Positions 63,979-64,000 of a stretch of 64,000 nucleotides of DNA are shown in pieces. Origin of the DNA: CAZCCM01 sp964616165 (lineage in GTDB: Bacteria; Bacillota; Clostridia; TANB77; CAG-508); assembly GCA_964616165.1 (NCBI GenBank), contig CAZTTS010000005.1, positions 17,545-81,544 on the forward strand, in the 5' to 3' direction. Positions within the stretch are counted from its first letter, which is position 1. The number at the start of each line of letters is the position of its first letter. The translations under genes were made by a program, and so were the position numbers. A model generated the notes under the pieces. It worked only from the letters and a program-made list of their open reading frames with translations, searched no databases and was not told where the DNA came from.

Positions 63979-64000
63979 CTCTCACCTTTGTCCTATTTAT

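Noticed and set aside
1..64000. Alternative genetic code with TGA read as tryptophan
   Set aside because: Genes end at TGA as well as TAA and TAG (for example the ATGA overlaps at cysS and argS), and Trp positions use TGG.

Overview
The window comes from a very AT-rich, Gram-positive-type bacterium, most likely an uncultured Clostridia-like member of the Firmicutes. The basis is gene content: MurT/GatD-like pair, PlsY, UvrBA, ClpPX, FtsH, tandem-OB single-strand binding protein, RNHCP protein, TGS-uridine kinase. AGGAGG-type ribosome sites are frequent, Lys/Asn/Ile codons dominate, and stop usage fits the standard code. No rRNA, tRNA, CRISPR array, prophage module or transposase was seen. Species cannot be named from the sequence alone.

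Layout. (1) 1-3702, + strand: the 3' end of glmU, a CoA-disulfide-reductase-like flavoprotein, a divergent MurT-like ligase and a GatD-like partner that has lost both glutaminase residues. (2) 3707-5562: a tyrosine recombinase facing a membrane-anchored Ig-like protein. (3) 5563-6508: the only long non-coding stretch, extremely AT-rich, with a terminator palindrome and a more GC-rich island able to form a long-range stem. (4) From 6509 to the end every gene I support is on the minus strand. Read in transcription order (right to left) this block holds: a pilin-like leucine-rich-repeat surface protein; a Ca2+-type P-ATPase; uridine kinase, RNHCP, argS and an SH3 protein; dprA, der, plsY, trmB and a GldA/F/G-like ABC system; a XerD-like recombinase, thrS and ssb; an HD hydrolase and two pseudouridine synthases; a winged-helix protein and PBP1A; cysS, a DUF1189-like protein, ftsH, two glycosyltransferases, a TtcA-like enzyme and cdd; Smr and a 1-Cys peroxiredoxin with pgeF and a ZIP transporter; uvrB-uvrA; a pta-ackA-pgi-pfkA central-metabolism cluster; and tig, a DUF5684-like protein, clpP and clpX.

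Working together: pta-ackA with pgi-pfkA links upper glycolysis to acetate and ATP formation. tig-clpP-clpX pairs nascent-chain folding with proteolysis. uvrB and uvrA overlap and form an excision-repair pair. PBP1A, plsY, pgeF, the SH3 protein and the MurT/GatD-like genes serve the envelope.

Most worth a second look: the GatD-like subunit lacking catalytic Cys and His beside a MurT with an altered zinc ribbon; a XerD-like recombinase with Lys at the Arg-I position; single-base frameshifts in trmB and in the 5' end of the Ca2+-ATPase gene; a 29-base inverted repeat over the peroxiredoxin promoter, part of which recurs at the ssb promoter; the pilin/LRR protein with six 81-bp repeats; and the 0.95-kb non-coding region. 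Several start sites were moved downstream to fit ribosome-binding sites. Family assignments come from motif reading, not database searches.
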